Below are positions 46,755 to 55,431 of a stretch of 64,000 bases of DNA, piece after piece. The DNA comes from Variovorax dokdonensis (lineage in GTDB: Bacteria; Pseudomonadota; Gammaproteobacteria; Burkholderiales; Burkholderiaceae_C), in contig NZ_JASZYV010000004.1 of the NCBI RefSeq assembly GCF_030316895.1, positions 248,001 through 312,000 of the forward strand, written 5' to 3'. Both the position numbers and the translations under genes were made by a program. Position 1 is the stretch's first letter. Each line of letters starts with the position of its first letter. The notes below the pieces were generated by a model. It was not told where the DNA came from. It worked only from the letters and a program-made list of their open reading frames with translations, and ran no database searches.

Positions 46755-47654
46755 ATGAACCATGAACCGACCCAAGCCTCCCACGTCGAAACCGACCCCG
46801 TCGCGGCGCCACGCGGCATCGACCACATCGTGGCGGGCGTCTCGACCAGCGACGGCGACGGCGTGAAGCTCACCCGCGTGCTCAACCAGACGCTGCAGCA
46901 GCGCCTCGATCCCTTCCTGATGCTCGACGCCTTCGGCAGCGACAACCCGGGCGACTACATCGGCGGGTTTCCAAACCATCCGCATCGAGGCTTCGAGACG
47001 GTCACCTACATGATCTCCGGCCGCATGCGCCATCGCGACAGCGCCGGGCACGAAGGCCTGCTGCAAAACGGCGGTGTGCAATGGATGACCGCCGGCCGCG
47101 GCCTCGTGCACAGCGAACTGCCCGAGCAGGAAGAAGGCCTGATGGAAGGCTTTCAGCTCTGGCTCAACCTGCCGGCCAAGGACAAGATGCGCGAACCCTG
47201 GTATCGCGACATCCAGAGTGCCGAGATCCCCGAATACACGAGCGATGGCGGCGTTCATGTGCGCGTCATCGCCGGTCACAGCAACGGCGTGGCGGGCGCC
47301 ATGCAGCGCGAGCACACGCAGCCGCTCTATATCGACGTCACGATGCCACCTGGTAGCGAGTTCCGGCAGGCCCTGCCGCCCGATCACAACGCGCTGGTCT
47401 ATGTGTACCGCGAGTCGGTCTTCATCGGCAGCAGCGAGATTCCGACCAAGCGCATGGCCATCCTCGAAAACACGCCGCAATCCGATGGCGTGGCCCTGCG
47501 CGCGCCGGCCACCAACCACAGCCCGGCGCGGCTGCTGATGATCGCGGGCAAGCCTCTGCACGAGCCGATCGCACAGTACGGTCCGTTCGTCATGAACACG
47601 CGCGAACAGGTGATGCAGGCCGTCCACGACTTCCAGCAGGGGCGGCTGCGCTGA
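46755..47654 (+). CDS. Pirin family protein
   Basis: A 299-residue bicupin. The metal-binding N-terminal cupin shows DAFGSDNPGDYIGGFPNHPHRGFETVTYMISGRMRHRDS-like residues, including HPHRGFE and the later GLVHSE; these are the pirin His ligands. Many bacterial pirins are quercetinase-like or of unknown role. The chosen ATG is the first with the conserved N-terminus RGIDHIVAGVSTSDGDGVKLTR. Not obviously linked to neighbours; preceded by a 107-base gap. Confidence 0.9.
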   Translation: MNHEPTQASHVETDPVAAPRGIDHIVAGVSTSDGDGVKLTRVLNQTLQQRLDPFLMLDAFGSDNPGDYIGGFPNHPHRGFETVTYMISGRMRHRDSAGHEGLLQNGGVQWMTAGRGLVHSELPEQEEGLMEGFQLWLNLPAKDKMREPWYRDIQSAEIPEYTSDGGVHVRVIAGHSNGVAGAMQREHTQPLYIDVTMPPGSEFRQALPPDHNALVYVYRESVFIGSSEIPTKRMAILENTPQSDGVALRAPATNHSPARLLMIAGKPLHEPIAQYGPFVMNTREQVMQAVHDFQQGRLR

Positions 47655-47779
47655 GCCCGGCTGCCTTCACCCTTCTTTACCAAGGCGTGGCAGCAGACTC
47701 ACAGAACGGAAACCCGCGCCGACCAAACTGCATTCCAAGGGTTCCATGTCGGTAGCCCCACCCAAGGAAAGGAAGCTCC

Positions 47780-48331
47780 ATGTTCACACGTTCAAAGCGA
47801 CTGTTCTCCATCGGCCTGCTGGCCGGCGCGACCGCGCTGGCGGCTTCTGCGCAAACCACCACCGCACCGGCCGCCGCTCCGTCGGCGCCTGCGGCCACCG
47901 CTGCACCGGCGCATCCGGGCATGCACAAGGAACGCTTCGAGAAGATGCAGCAGCGTCGCGCCGAGAGGCTCGATGCACTGAAGGAAAAGCTCAAGCTCGA
48001 ATCCTCGCAGCAAACCGCCTGGAACAGCTACACGGACGCGCTCAAGCCCCCGGCCGCCGGTGAACGTCCGCAGCGCCTGAAGCGCGAAGACTTCGCCAAG
48101 CTCACCACGCCGCAACGCCTGGACGAGATGAAGAAGCGTCATGACCAGCGCGAGGTTGCGTTCGAAAAGCGTGCCACCGCCACCCGAAGCTTCTATGCGA
48201 CGTTGTCGCCGGAGCAGCAGAAGACCTTCGACGCGGAAACCCTGCGCTTCGGTCCTGGCGGCCAGCGTCATCACCGCCATCACGGCCCGGGCGGCCCGAA
48301 CGCGCCGGCTTCGATGCCCGAGAAGAGCTGA
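47780..48331 (+). CDS. Spy/CpxP-like periplasmic LTXXQ protein
   Basis: A 183-residue secreted protein. A signal peptide ([19 protein letters not shown]) precedes an Ala/Pro stretch, then helices with [29 protein letters not shown], the LTxxQ-type motif [14 protein letters not shown], and [10 protein letters not shown]. The helical LTXXQ repeats place it with Spy and CpxP, periplasmic chaperones induced by envelope stress. The C-terminus is His/Gly-rich (HHRHHGPGG), which may bind metal. Confidence 0.82.
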   Translation: MFTRSKRLFSIGLLAGATALAASAQTTTAPAAAPSAPAATAAPAHPGMHKERFEKMQQRRAERLDALKEKLKLESSQQTAWNSYTDALKPPAAGERPQRLKREDFAKLTTPQRLDEMKKRHDQREVAFEKRATATRSFYATLSPEQQKTFDAETLRFGPGGQRHHRHHGPGGPNAPASMPEKS

Positions 48332-48377
48332 CGCAACGAGCGAGATGGCAGGGCGACCTGCCCTCGCTCCAACCATC

Positions 48378-48416
48378 GCAAGAGGCCGGCAGACGCGTAG
48401 TCCGCCGGCCTCTTGC
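48378..48416 (+). terminator. Strong hairpin after the Spy-like gene
   Basis: GCAAGAGGCCGGC (48378-48390) pairs perfectly over 13 bases with GCCGGCCTCTTGC (48404-48416) around a 13-base loop. It lies 46 bases past the stop codon. Only CTTGT follows, so the U tract is poor, but the stem is very stable and is the best terminator candidate here. Confidence 0.65.
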
Positions 48417-48509
48417 CTTGTAGGACGCCTGCGGCTGTGCCCAGGCCCTTCTTCGAACGCGGCGACTGTCCTACAGTGCGGGCGAGGTGCGCGCACTACA
48501 AAGGACGCT

Positions 48510-49307
48510 GTGCAAGCTACCACCGCCACTGAACCTCTTCCCGCCAACGATCCGGCACCACCTCGCTCCCTGAAGGTGATGACGGTCAACACGCACAAGG
48601 GCTTTGCCGCGCTCAATCGGCGCTTCATCCTGCCCGAGTTGCGGGAGGCCGTTCGCACGGTCGGCGCAGACCTGGTGTTCCTGCAGGAAGTGCTGGGCAC
48701 CCACAGCCGCCACGCCAGCCGCATCACCGACTGGCCGGAGGCACCGCACTACGAATTCCTGGCCGACAGCATCTGGCCGCAGTTCGCCTATGGCCGCAAC
48801 GCCGTCTATCCGCGCGGCCACCATGGCAATGCCCTGCTGTCGAAGTTTCCGATCGTCCACCACCGCAACCACGATGTCTCGATCGAAGGCCCCGAGCGCC
48901 GTGGCCTGCTGCACTGCGCGCTGGAACTGCCCGGGCGCGACCTGCAGGTCCATGCCATCTGCGTGCATCTGGGTCTGGCCGAAGGACATCGGCGCAAGCA
49001 GCTCGAGCTGCTGTGCAAGATCGTGGAGGCTGAAGTGCCCACCGAATCGCCCTTGATCGTCGCTGGCGACTTCAACGACTGGCGCGGTCGTGCGCACAAG
49101 GTTCTGGACGAGCGCATCGGGCTGCGCGAGGTGTTCCTGCATGCCTACGGGCGTGCTGCACGCACCTTTCCGGCCCACATGCCCTTGCTGCCGCTCGACC
49201 GCATCTATGTGCGCAACGCAGCCATCTTCGCGCCGCTGGCATTGCCGCGGCGCCCCTGGTCGCACCTTTCAGACCACGCCCCCTTGGTCGCGGAGATTCA
49301 ACTGTGA
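48510..49307 (+). CDS. ybhP: Endonuclease/exonuclease/phosphatase family protein (YbhP-like)
   Basis: A 265-residue EEP-fold protein. Motifs: [11 protein letters not shown] (Asn of the first strand), VFLQEVLG (catalytic Glu), [10 protein letters not shown] (catalytic Asp/Asn) and the final [11 protein letters not shown] (catalytic His). The GTG start has AAAGGA five bases upstream. It overlaps clsB by four bases (GTGA). Gene order ybhP-clsB-ybhN is the same as in E. coli, which supports a function in the phospholipid or envelope pathway; the actual substrate of YbhP is unknown. Confidence 0.9.
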   Translation: MQATTATEPLPANDPAPPRSLKVMTVNTHKGFAALNRRFILPELREAVRTVGADLVFLQEVLGTHSRHASRITDWPEAPHYEFLADSIWPQFAYGRNAVYPRGHHGNALLSKFPIVHHRNHDVSIEGPERRGLLHCALELPGRDLQVHAICVHLGLAEGHRRKQLELLCKIVEAEVPTESPLIVAGDFNDWRGRAHKVLDERIGLREVFLHAYGRAARTFPAHMPLLPLDRIYVRNAAIFAPLALPRRPWSHLSDHAPLVAEIQL

Positions 49308-50572
49308 AGCGAGGTTTCATCGGCCACGGCCAATGGGTGCCGGGCAATCAAGTCGTGTTGCTGGAGAACGGCGAGGAGTTCTATCCGCGCCTGTACGAAT
49401 GCATCGAAAAGGCACAGCGCGAGGTGGTGATCGAGACCTTCATCCTGTTCGAGGACGAGGTCGGCAAGGAACTCCACAAGGTGCTGATGGCGGCCGCCAA
49501 GCGCGGCGTCCGTGTGGATGTGCTGTTGGACGGCTTCGGCTCGCCGGATCTTTCGGTCGACTTCCTTCGCTCGCTGATGGATGCGGGCGTCAAGCTGCGC
49601 GTTTTCGATCCGGGCAAGCGGCTGCTGGGCCAGCGGCTCAACATGATCCGCCGCATGCACCGCAAGATCGTCGTCATCGACGGCGAGCGTGCCTTCGTGG
49701 GGGGCATCAATTTCTCGCACGATCACCTGCGCTCCTTCGGCCCCATGGCCAAGCAGGACTACACGGTGGAATTGACCGGCCCGATCGTCTCGCAGATCCA
49801 TCGCTTCGTCATTCATGCGATTGCGCTGGGCGCCAAGGGTCCGAGCTGGTTCCGCCGGCGCCTGCGCGCCACCGAGCCGGCCGATATCCAGGAGGCCGGC
49901 TCCGCCGAAGTGATGTTCGTCACCCGTGACAACCGCCGCCACACCGACGACATCGAACGGCACTACCGCGCCGCCATCCGCAGTGCGCGCAAGCGCATCG
50001 TGATCGCCAATGCCTATTTCTTTCCCGGCTATCGGCTGATCAAGGAACTGCGCCGGGCCGCCCGGCGAGGTGTCGACGTGCGGCTGATCCTGCAGGGCGA
50101 GCCTGACATGCCGATCGTCAAGACGGCGGCCAGCCTGCTCTATCACCACCTGCTTCACGCGGGCGTGAAGATCTACGAATACTGCGAGCGTCCCCTGCAC
50201 GGCAAGGTGGCGCTGGTGGACGATGTGTGGAGCACGGTGGGATCGAGCAACCTCGATCCGCTGAGCCTGTCGCTCAACCTCGAGGCCAACGTGATCGTGC
50301 GCGATCGCGAATTCAACGAAGTCCTGTGGAACAACCTCTCCGGGTTGATGGACGACAAGTGCCAGGTCATCGAAGCGGAGCAGTTGTCGACCGAATGGAG
50401 CGGTTGGCGCCTGGTGCGCAGCTTCTTCGTTTTCCACTTCCTGCGCTACTACCCGCGCTGGGCGGGCTGGCTGCCCCGGCATGCGCCGCGCCTTCAACCT
50501 CCAGAAGCGCAATGGCCTCAGCTGACGCGCACCGACGCCCAGTCTCAGCCGACGATCACCGAGCACGCATGA
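49304..50572 (+). CDS. clsB: Cardiolipin synthase B
   Basis: A 422-residue phospholipase-D-family enzyme. Two HKD motifs are visible: [20 protein letters not shown] and [22 protein letters not shown]. ClsB joins phosphatidylglycerol molecules into cardiolipin. It has a GTG start coupled to the upstream EEP gene and its stop overlaps the ybhN ATG (ATGA), so all three are translated together. No N-terminal membrane helices, as expected for ClsB/YbhO. Confidence 0.95.
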   Translation: MKRGFIGHGQWVPGNQVVLLENGEEFYPRLYECIEKAQREVVIETFILFEDEVGKELHKVLMAAAKRGVRVDVLLDGFGSPDLSVDFLRSLMDAGVKLRVFDPGKRLLGQRLNMIRRMHRKIVVIDGERAFVGGINFSHDHLRSFGPMAKQDYTVELTGPIVSQIHRFVIHAIALGAKGPSWFRRRLRATEPADIQEAGSAEVMFVTRDNRRHTDDIERHYRAAIRSARKRIVIANAYFFPGYRLIKELRRAARRGVDVRLILQGEPDMPIVKTAASLLYHHLLHAGVKIYEYCERPLHGKVALVDDVWSTVGSSNLDPLSLSLNLEANVIVRDREFNEVLWNNLSGLMDDKCQVIEAEQLSTEWSGWRLVRSFFVFHFLRYYPRWAGWLPRHAPRLQPPEAQWPQLTRTDAQSQPTITEHA

Positions 50573-51603
50573 GCGCCGGGCTGGCCGAGCCGGACCGCGA
50601 GATGTCCGGCCGGCCAGCACCAGTTCCCGGCAAGCTCCGGCGCTGGGGGCGCCGCGGGCTGCTGCTGGTGTTCTTCGCTGCCATCGGCGGCCTGCTGTGG
50701 CGACAGGCCCGCACCATCGAATGGGGCCAGGTACTCCAGGCTGCCAGCGATCTGCCCTGGACCACGCTGCTTGCCGCCACCGCCATCGCAGCGGCCAGCC
50801 ACGCCCTGTACAGCACCTACGACCTGTTCGGCCGCCGGTTGACGGGCCACACGCTCGGCGCCGGGACGGTGATGGGCGTGACCTTCATCAGCTACGCATT
50901 CAACCTCAACCTGGGTTCGATGGTCGGCGGCATCGCCTTCCGCTACCGCCTCTACGGTCGGCTGGGGCTGCGGGCGCATCAGACCACGCGCATCCTGGGC
51001 ATGAGCCTGGCCACCAACTGGAGCGGCTACCTCCTGGTGGCGGGCACCGCGTTCTTCTTCTGGCCGCCGGAATTGCCCCCGAGCTGGAAGCTCGACAGCG
51101 GCGGTCTTCACATTGCAGGCGGCATCGGCCTGGTGCTGTCGGCGGCCTACGTGCTGCTGTGCGCCTGGTCGCATGGGCGCCGCTGGATCGTGCGAGGCCA
51201 TCGCATCGAACTGCCGGGCCTTCGCATGGCACTCGTCCAGGTGCTTGTCGCCAGCATCAACTGGTGCCTGATCGGCGCTGTCGTGTGGGTGCTGCTGCAG
51301 GGCCGGGTGGACTATCCACACGTGCTGGCGGTGCTGCTGTGCTCCGTCGTGGCCGGGCTCATCGTGCGGGTGCCGGGCGGGCTCGGCGTGCTGGAGGCCG
51401 TGTTCGTCGCCCTGCTGGACTATCGCGTTCCTCAGAGCGAATTGTTGGCGGCTCTGCTGGTCTACCGCGCCGTCTATTACCTGCTGCCGCTGTTGCTGGC
51501 TTCGCTGGCCTATGCGCTGACCGAAGTCAGGGCGCGCCGTCTGCGGGCGTCGGCGGCAGCCAGGGGCGCTGCAAGGGCAGCCGCCGTTCAGCGACGCGCT
51601 TGA
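50569..51603 (+). CDS. ybhN: Lysylphosphatidylglycerol synthase TM-like membrane protein (YbhN)
   Basis: A 344-residue inner-membrane protein with about seven to eight hydrophobic segments. The UPF0104/LPG synthase TM family is indicated by YAFNLNLGSMVGGIAFRYRLYGRLGL, TNWSGYLLVAG and the hallmark RVPGGLGVLEAVFVALLD followed by ALLVYRAVYYLLPLLL. It is at the end of the ybhP-clsB-ybhN operon. Similar proteins are thought to flip or transport lipids; the specific activity is not known. Confidence 0.9.
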   Translation: MSAGLAEPDREMSGRPAPVPGKLRRWGRRGLLLVFFAAIGGLLWRQARTIEWGQVLQAASDLPWTTLLAATAIAAASHALYSTYDLFGRRLTGHTLGAGTVMGVTFISYAFNLNLGSMVGGIAFRYRLYGRLGLRAHQTTRILGMSLATNWSGYLLVAGTAFFFWPPELPPSWKLDSGGLHIAGGIGLVLSAAYVLLCAWSHGRRWIVRGHRIELPGLRMALVQVLVASINWCLIGAVVWVLLQGRVDYPHVLAVLLCSVVAGLIVRVPGGLGVLEAVFVALLDYRVPQSELLAALLVYRAVYYLLPLLLASLAYALTEVRARRLRASAAARGAARAAAVQRRA

Positions 51604-51625
51604 GGCAGCCCGGCAACCAGGCGCT

Positions 51626-52804
51626 TCAGTCCAGCACCACCAAGCGCAGCAAGGTGATCTCGGAAGGCGCGCCGAAACGCTTCGGCGGCCCCCAGTAGCC
51701 GGTGCCTCGGCTCACGTAGATCCACATGTCCTGCAGGCGATGCAAGCCGGCGGTGAACGGCTGCTGCAACGGCACGAAGAAGTTCCAGGGAAAGAACTGC
51801 CCGCCGTGCGTGTGGCCGGACAACTGAAGTTGGTAGCCCGCCTCCACGGCCACCGAAGCGCTGCGCGGTTGGTGCGCCAGGAGCAGGCGCGTCCAGACCT
51901 GCGGCGGCGCGTCCTGGATGGCGGCGTGCGGGTCGCTCGCGTGCGAAGCGTCGAAATGCTCGGCGGTGAAGTCGGTCACGCCAGCCACCACCAACGCGCT
52001 CTCGTTGATTTCCTCGTCGGTCTGCGCGCCGTACACGTTGCGGGCATGCAGGACGACGTGTTCGTTCATCAGCACCGTCATGCCCAGCCGCTTCAATTCG
52101 TCGATCCAGGCGTGCGCGCCGGCGTAGTACTCGTGATTGCCCGTCACCACGAAGGTGCCGTGCCGCGTCTTGAGCTTGCCCAGCGGGGCGATGTGGCGGC
52201 CCAGTTCGGCCACGCTGCCGTCGACCAGGTCCCCGGTGATGGCCACCATGTCGGCGCCCAGCCGGTTCACCGATTCGACGATGCGCTCGATGTAGCGAAC
52301 GCGGATCGTCGGCCCGACGTGGATGTCGCTCAGTTGCGCGATCGTGAAGCCGTGCAGGCCGGCCGGCAACCGGGCGATCGGGATGTCGATCTTGCGCACC
52401 GTGGCGGTTCGCCGGGCGTTGAAATAGCCGATCACCGTGACCAGGCTGGCCAGCATGACGACCACGCCGGCGCTGAGCACCCGACGCGACTGCATGCCCG
52501 CAGGCGAATGAGCGGCCAGGGTGGTCCAAAGCCAGTCGCCGATCAGGAATACCTCGCGGAAGAGCGAAAAGACCAGCAGCGAAGAAAACCACCCCATCGA
52601 CACCAGGCCCAGCCACTGCAGCCACCTCGGGATCTGCTGACGCCGCGCCAGCAGCGGCAGGGGCATCGTCAGTGCCGACACGACCAACAACACCGCCAGC
52701 GCAGGCCAGGCGGTGCTGAGCTGAGCAACGCCGGGCAGCAGGCGAATGCCGAGCACGACGTGCAGCAAGACGACGAGAAGGGTGACCGGAGCGAAAAGTT
52801 TCAT
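51626..52804 (-). CDS. Membrane-anchored metallophosphoesterase (YaeI/YkuE-like)
   Basis: A 392-residue protein. About four N-terminal membrane segments are followed by a calcineurin-like phosphoesterase domain with AQLSDIHVG (DxH), AITGDLVDG (GDxxD), VTGNHEYYAG (GNHE) and LQLSGHTHGGQFFP (GHTHGG). Relatives (YaeI, YkuE) act on lipid or nucleotide phosphates at the membrane. It is convergent with ybhN, 22 bases away. The ATG at MKLFAP starts the first helix; no strong ribosome binding site is visible. Confidence 0.88.
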   Translation of the reverse strand: MKLFAPVTLLVVLLHVVLGIRLLPGVAQLSTAWPALAVLLVVSALTMPLPLLARRQQIPRWLQWLGLVSMGWFSSLLVFSLFREVFLIGDWLWTTLAAHSPAGMQSRRVLSAGVVVMLASLVTVIGYFNARRTATVRKIDIPIARLPAGLHGFTIAQLSDIHVGPTIRVRYIERIVESVNRLGADMVAITGDLVDGSVAELGRHIAPLGKLKTRHGTFVVTGNHEYYAGAHAWIDELKRLGMTVLMNEHVVLHARNVYGAQTDEEINESALVVAGVTDFTAEHFDASHASDPHAAIQDAPPQVWTRLLLAHQPRSASVAVEAGYQLQLSGHTHGGQFFPWNFFVPLQQPFTAGLHRLQDMWIYVSRGTGYWGPPKRFGAPSEITLLRLVVLD

Positions 52805-52957
52805 GGATTTGGCAAACAGGGCTGCCAGTATGCTGCACTGCAATATTTCTCGCAGTCAGCCAACTGCTTGCGAAGGTAAATAAACCCGCTTCGGAAGCAA
52901 AAATGGGGGTGCTTCCCCTGGTGGCCGAGCCAGTCACCACGCCGACGCGGCGTCGCC

Positions 52958-52979
52958 AGCGCCCGCGGCGGCGGGCGCT
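52958..52979. terminator. GC-rich hairpin downstream of the secreted hypothetical gene
   Basis: AGCGCCCGC pairs with GCGGGCGCT around GGCG. It begins 28 bases past the stop of the minus-strand secreted protein gene. No U tract. It lies in the 202-base gap before the phosphoesterase start; the rest of the gap shows no gene. Confidence 0.4.
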
Positions 52980-53006
52980 CGCATCTTCGTCAAGACAGGC
53001 AGGAGA

Positions 53007-53489
53007 TCAGAGCGCAGCCTGAGTCTGCACCGGCTGTCCGAGGTTCGAAGGCCACACGAACAGGGCCTTGGCCGAACCACCCTGCACCACATTCAGGCGC
53101 TGGATGAGCGTGAGCCCGTCCATCGTGGCTTCCACCGTGTAGGTGCCTGGCCGCAGCCGCGCCAGCAGGAAAGGCCCGTCGGCTCGCACATCCATCAACT
53201 GGAAATCGTTGTACGCATCGCGAACGCGCAGGCGCACGCCAGCCACCGCACTGCGCTCGCCTGCCTTGCCCTGATTGGCGGCGAACTGAAAGCTCGCAGC
53301 CCAACGGGGCGACACCATTTCCATGAACGCGCGCTCTTCGCCGCCACTGCCGCCGCACATGAATTCCACGCCTTGCGGCGTCATCTGGATGGACGGATTC
53401 TGGAAAACCGCGGCTTGGGCTGCGCCAACCGCACCAAGAACGGCCAGCGACAACGCCAGCGGCCGGCAGGAAGCAAGAAAACGGGTCAT
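53007..53489 (-). CDS. Secreted hypothetical protein with a carboxypeptidase-regulatory-like fold
   Basis: A 160-residue exported protein. A signal peptide (RPLALSLAVLGAVGAAQA) is cleaved after AQA. The mature part contains two cysteine-poor strands and a region VRDAYNDFQLMDVRADGPFLLARLRPGTYTVEATMDG that looks like a prealbumin/carboxypeptidase-regulatory beta-sandwich (PGTYTVEATMDG). One Cys is in FMCGGSGGEE. Function unknown. It is alone, flanked by the phosphoesterase and the AT-rich interval. Confidence 0.7.
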   Translation of the reverse strand: MTRFLASCRPLALSLAVLGAVGAAQAAVFQNPSIQMTPQGVEFMCGGSGGEERAFMEMVSPRWAASFQFAANQGKAGERSAVAGVRLRVRDAYNDFQLMDVRADGPFLLARLRPGTYTVEATMDGLTLIQRLNVVQGGSAKALFVWPSNLGQPVQTQAAL

Positions 53490-53688
53490 GAGAGCAACAA
53501 GAACAGTAGAGGGTGACCAAGCTTTAGCAAGAGCCGGGCAAGGCATCTCTTGTAACTAACTGGAAACGAATTCGCGACGGGAAAAACCCGTTGTCCCTCG
53601 GGCCGGAATCTCGAAAACCGGGCCTTCCCTTCGCGACGCGGTGTTGTTGCGATTCATCCAGTACGTGCCAATGCCACTTATGCCTATC

Positions 53689-53753
53689 ACTTGTTCTTAA
53701 GGTATTAATTCAAATTAGTAGTAGTAGTAGAGGTGGCCCCTGGCTGTGGAGAT
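53689..53753 (-). other. Candidate DnaA-trio unwinding element (oriC core)
   Basis: Read on the minus strand from 53753: ATCTCCACA (DnaA-box-like, 7 of 9 to TTATCCACA), a GC-rich spacer of about 12 bases (GCCAGGGGCCAC), then CTCTACTACTACTACTA (the CTA repeat), then an AT-rich stretch (AATTTGAATTAATACC). The order box, GC cluster, DnaA-trio, AT-rich DUE is the architecture described for bacterial unwinding elements, including that of B. subtilis. No sequence match to a known Burkholderiales oriC was checked. Confidence 0.45.
53716..53730 (+). repeat. Five tandem TAG trinucleotides
   Basis: TAG repeated five times, followed by AGG. It is the only trinucleotide run of this kind noticed in the window and sits next to the DnaA-box-like site, in the register expected for DnaA-trios. 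Slippage of a simple repeat is the plain alternative. Confidence 0.9.
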
Positions 53754-53863
53754 CGGTCTTTTCTTCAACGCATTCAAGGACTTGGCAACTTCTGACCACT
53801 GTGCGTAGCTCCGCTTCCGTGCTGTAGCGCCAACATGAACAAGATCGGGGTGCGCTTCCCGCC

Positions 53864-53872
53864 TGTGGACAA
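53864..53872 (-). other. DnaA-box-like site
   Basis: Minus strand TTGTCCACA, 8 of 9 to the DnaA consensus TTATCCACA, and in the same orientation as the box next to the trios. Confidence 0.5.
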
Positions 53873-53963
53873 GTGTGCGGTTGCTCAAAAACTGTCCCCA
53901 AAGTTGTGCTTTGACACCGCTTTCAGAACACGTTAAAGGGGCTTCGGGCGATGAGTTTTCCGC

Positions 53964-53980
53964 TGCTCAAATTTTGAGCA
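53964..53980. repeat. Perfect palindrome in the AT-rich interval
   Basis: TGCTCAAA and TTTGAGCA flank a single T, giving a 17-base perfect palindrome. It precedes an AT-rich stretch (TTTCTATTTAAAAATCAATA). It could be a regulator-binding site; its role is unknown. Confidence 0.75.
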
Positions 53981-54040
53981 TTCTGTAGTTTCTATTTAAA
54001 AATCAATAGGTTACAGACGTATTACAGAAAGCTCCTAAAG

Positions 54041-54049
54041 TTGTTCACA
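54041..54049 (+). other. DnaA-box-like site, opposite orientation
   Basis: TTGTTCACA, 7 of 9 to TTATCCACA and within the looser TTNTNCACA form. It lies at the right edge of the AT-rich interval. Confidence 0.35.
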
Positions 54050-54131
54050 GACTTACCCAAGGTTTTTGGGGAGAAGCCCGCGTCGATCGGCCGAGGCCCA
54101 GGCCCAGGCCAGGCCGATGCGCCTAGCCTGT

Positions 54132-55013
54132 TCAGGAACGGTGCACTGGCAGCGCATTGAGCGGAATGCGCAGGTAGGCCACTCCGTTCTCGTCCGCCGG
54201 TGGCAGCTGTCCGGCGCGCACGTTGACCTGGATGGACGGAAGAATGAGCGTCGGCACGTCGAGCGTGGCGTCGCGCGCCGTGCGAGCGGCCACGAATGCG
54301 TCTTCGCTGATGCCGTCGCGCACGTGGATGTTGCTGGCGCGTTGTTCGGCCACGGTGGTCTGCCAGCGCGGTTCGCGCGAGGCCGGCGGATAGTCGTGGC
54401 AGACGTACATCGTGGTCTGCGGTGGCAGGCTCAGCAGCTTGCGCATCGAGGCATAGAGCTGGCGCGCATCGCCACCCGGAAAGTCCGCTCGCGCGCTGCC
54501 GACGTCGGGCATGAACAGGGTGTCGCCCACGAAGACGCTGTCGTCCAGCAGATAGGCCATGTCGGCCGGCGTGTGGCCCGGCACCAGCATGGCGGTGGCC
54601 TCGACCTCACCGATCTTGAACACCTCGCCATCCTTGAAGAGATGGTCGAACTGGCTGCCGTCCGGCAGGAAATTTCGCTCCAGGTTGTAGAGCTTCTTGA
54701 AGGTGGCCTGCACGGTGCGGATGTTTTCGCCGATGGCGATGCGGCCGCCGAGCAGCGTCTGCACATGGCGGGCACCGGACAGGTGGTCGGCATGGGCATG
54801 TGTCTCCAGGATCCACTCGACTTGCAGGCCGTTCTTCCGCACGTAGTCGACCACCTTGTCGGCGGCCTCGGTGCTTGTGTGGCCGGACTTGAAGTCGTAG
54901 TCGAGCACCGGGTCGATGACGGCGGCGCTTCGCGTGGCGTGGTCCCAGACGACATAAGAGACCGTCCAGGTACGGGGGTCGAAGAAGCCTTGCGTGGTCG
55001 TCTGGGTTGCCAT
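54132..55013 (-). CDS. blh: MBL-fold persulfide dioxygenase-like hydrolase (Blh/ETHE1 type)
   Basis: A 293-residue metallo-beta-lactamase fold protein. The first motif is ETHAHADHLSGA (HxHxDH), then VPGHTPADM, FVGDTLFMPDVG and CHDYPP for the remaining metal ligands. ETHE1/Blh proteins oxidise glutathione persulfide to sulfite. It is divergent from an ArsR-type regulator and YeeE/YedE transporters, the typical bigR operon for hydrogen sulfide detoxification in Xylella and Agrobacterium. GGAGG sits five bases before the ATG. Confidence 0.93.
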   Translation of the reverse strand: MATQTTTQGFFDPRTWTVSYVVWDHATRSAAVIDPVLDYDFKSGHTSTEAADKVVDYVRKNGLQVEWILETHAHADHLSGARHVQTLLGGRIAIGENIRTVQATFKKLYNLERNFLPDGSQFDHLFKDGEVFKIGEVEATAMLVPGHTPADMAYLLDDSVFVGDTLFMPDVGSARADFPGGDARQLYASMRKLLSLPPQTTMYVCHDYPPASREPRWQTTVAEQRASNIHVRDGISEDAFVAARTARDATLDVPTLILPSIQVNVRAGQLPPADENGVAYLRIPLNALPVHRS

Positions 55014-55048
55014 GGAAACCTCCGGTGTCGCCGTTCAGTTGGTTGACG

Positions 55049-55074
55049 AATATTATATAAATCAACATAATATT
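55049..55074. promoter_or_regulatory. BigR-type operator with overlapping divergent promoters
   Basis: Perfect 8-base inverted repeats AATATTAT and ATAATATT separated by 10 bases. On the minus strand TTGCAA (55078-55073), a 17-base spacer and TAATAT (55055-55050) form the blh promoter. On the plus strand TTGACG (55043-55048) and TAATAT (55068-55073) have a 19-base spacing. A repressor here would block both genes. BigR is known to bind AT-rich palindromes of this sort. Confidence 0.85.
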
Positions 55075-55107
55075 GCAACCATACCTGTTTCTCGTTCACC
55101 CCTCGAC

Positions 55108-55431
55108 ATGAACCATCCCACAACCGCCATCGATCCGGAAGCCCTGCGCAGCGCCGCTGGCCAGGCCGTCGCTGCGCTCAAGGTGCTTGCCCACGAAGCC
55201 CGGCTGCTGCTGCTATGCCAGCTGTCGCAAGGCGAAATGTGCGTCAGCGACCTGGAAGCGACGCTGGGCATCCACCAACCCACCCTCTCGCAGCAATTGG
55301 GCGTGCTGCGCAGCGAAGGGGTCGTCCAGACCCGCCGCGAGGGCAAGAACATCTTCTACAGCGTGGCCGACCCCGCCCTGCTCGAAATCCTCGCCCTGCT
55401 CTACCGGCTCTACTGCCCCAAGGAGGAATGA
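55108..55431 (+). CDS. bigR: ArsR-family sulfide/persulfide-responsive repressor BigR-like
   Basis: A 107-residue winged helix: ALKVLAHEARLLLLCQLSQGEMCVSDLEATLGIHQPTLSQQLGVLRSEGVVQTRREGKN-like core with the HQPTLSQQL recognition helix. Cys45 in EMCVSDL and Cys103 in RLYCPKEE match the redox pair of BigR/SqrR, which forms a polysulfide bridge; a third Cys (37) is extra. It regulates the divergent blh and its own operon by the inverted repeat upstream. Confidence 0.92.
   Translation: MNHPTTAIDPEALRSAAGQAVAALKVLAHEARLLLLCQLSQGEMCVSDLEATLGIHQPTLSQQLGVLRSEGVVQTRREGKNIFYSVADPALLEILALLYRLYCPKEE

Larger units (their letters stand above)
53490..54131. other. 642-base gene-free interval, AT-rich, candidate replication origin region
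   Basis: No credible gene. The AT content is far above the surrounding sequence from about 53640 to 54060. It holds three DnaA-box-like sites, five tandem TAG repeats, a 17-base palindrome and two AT-rich stretches. Best explained as a DNA site for replication or its control; see the separate entries. A plain regulatory region for the two flanking minus-strand genes is the alternative. Confidence 0.5.

Noticed and set aside
53591-53901. Short open frames in the AT-rich interval
   Set aside because: Under 80 codons, composition unlike neighbours, no ribosome binding sites or family resemblance; the interval is better read as a DNA site.
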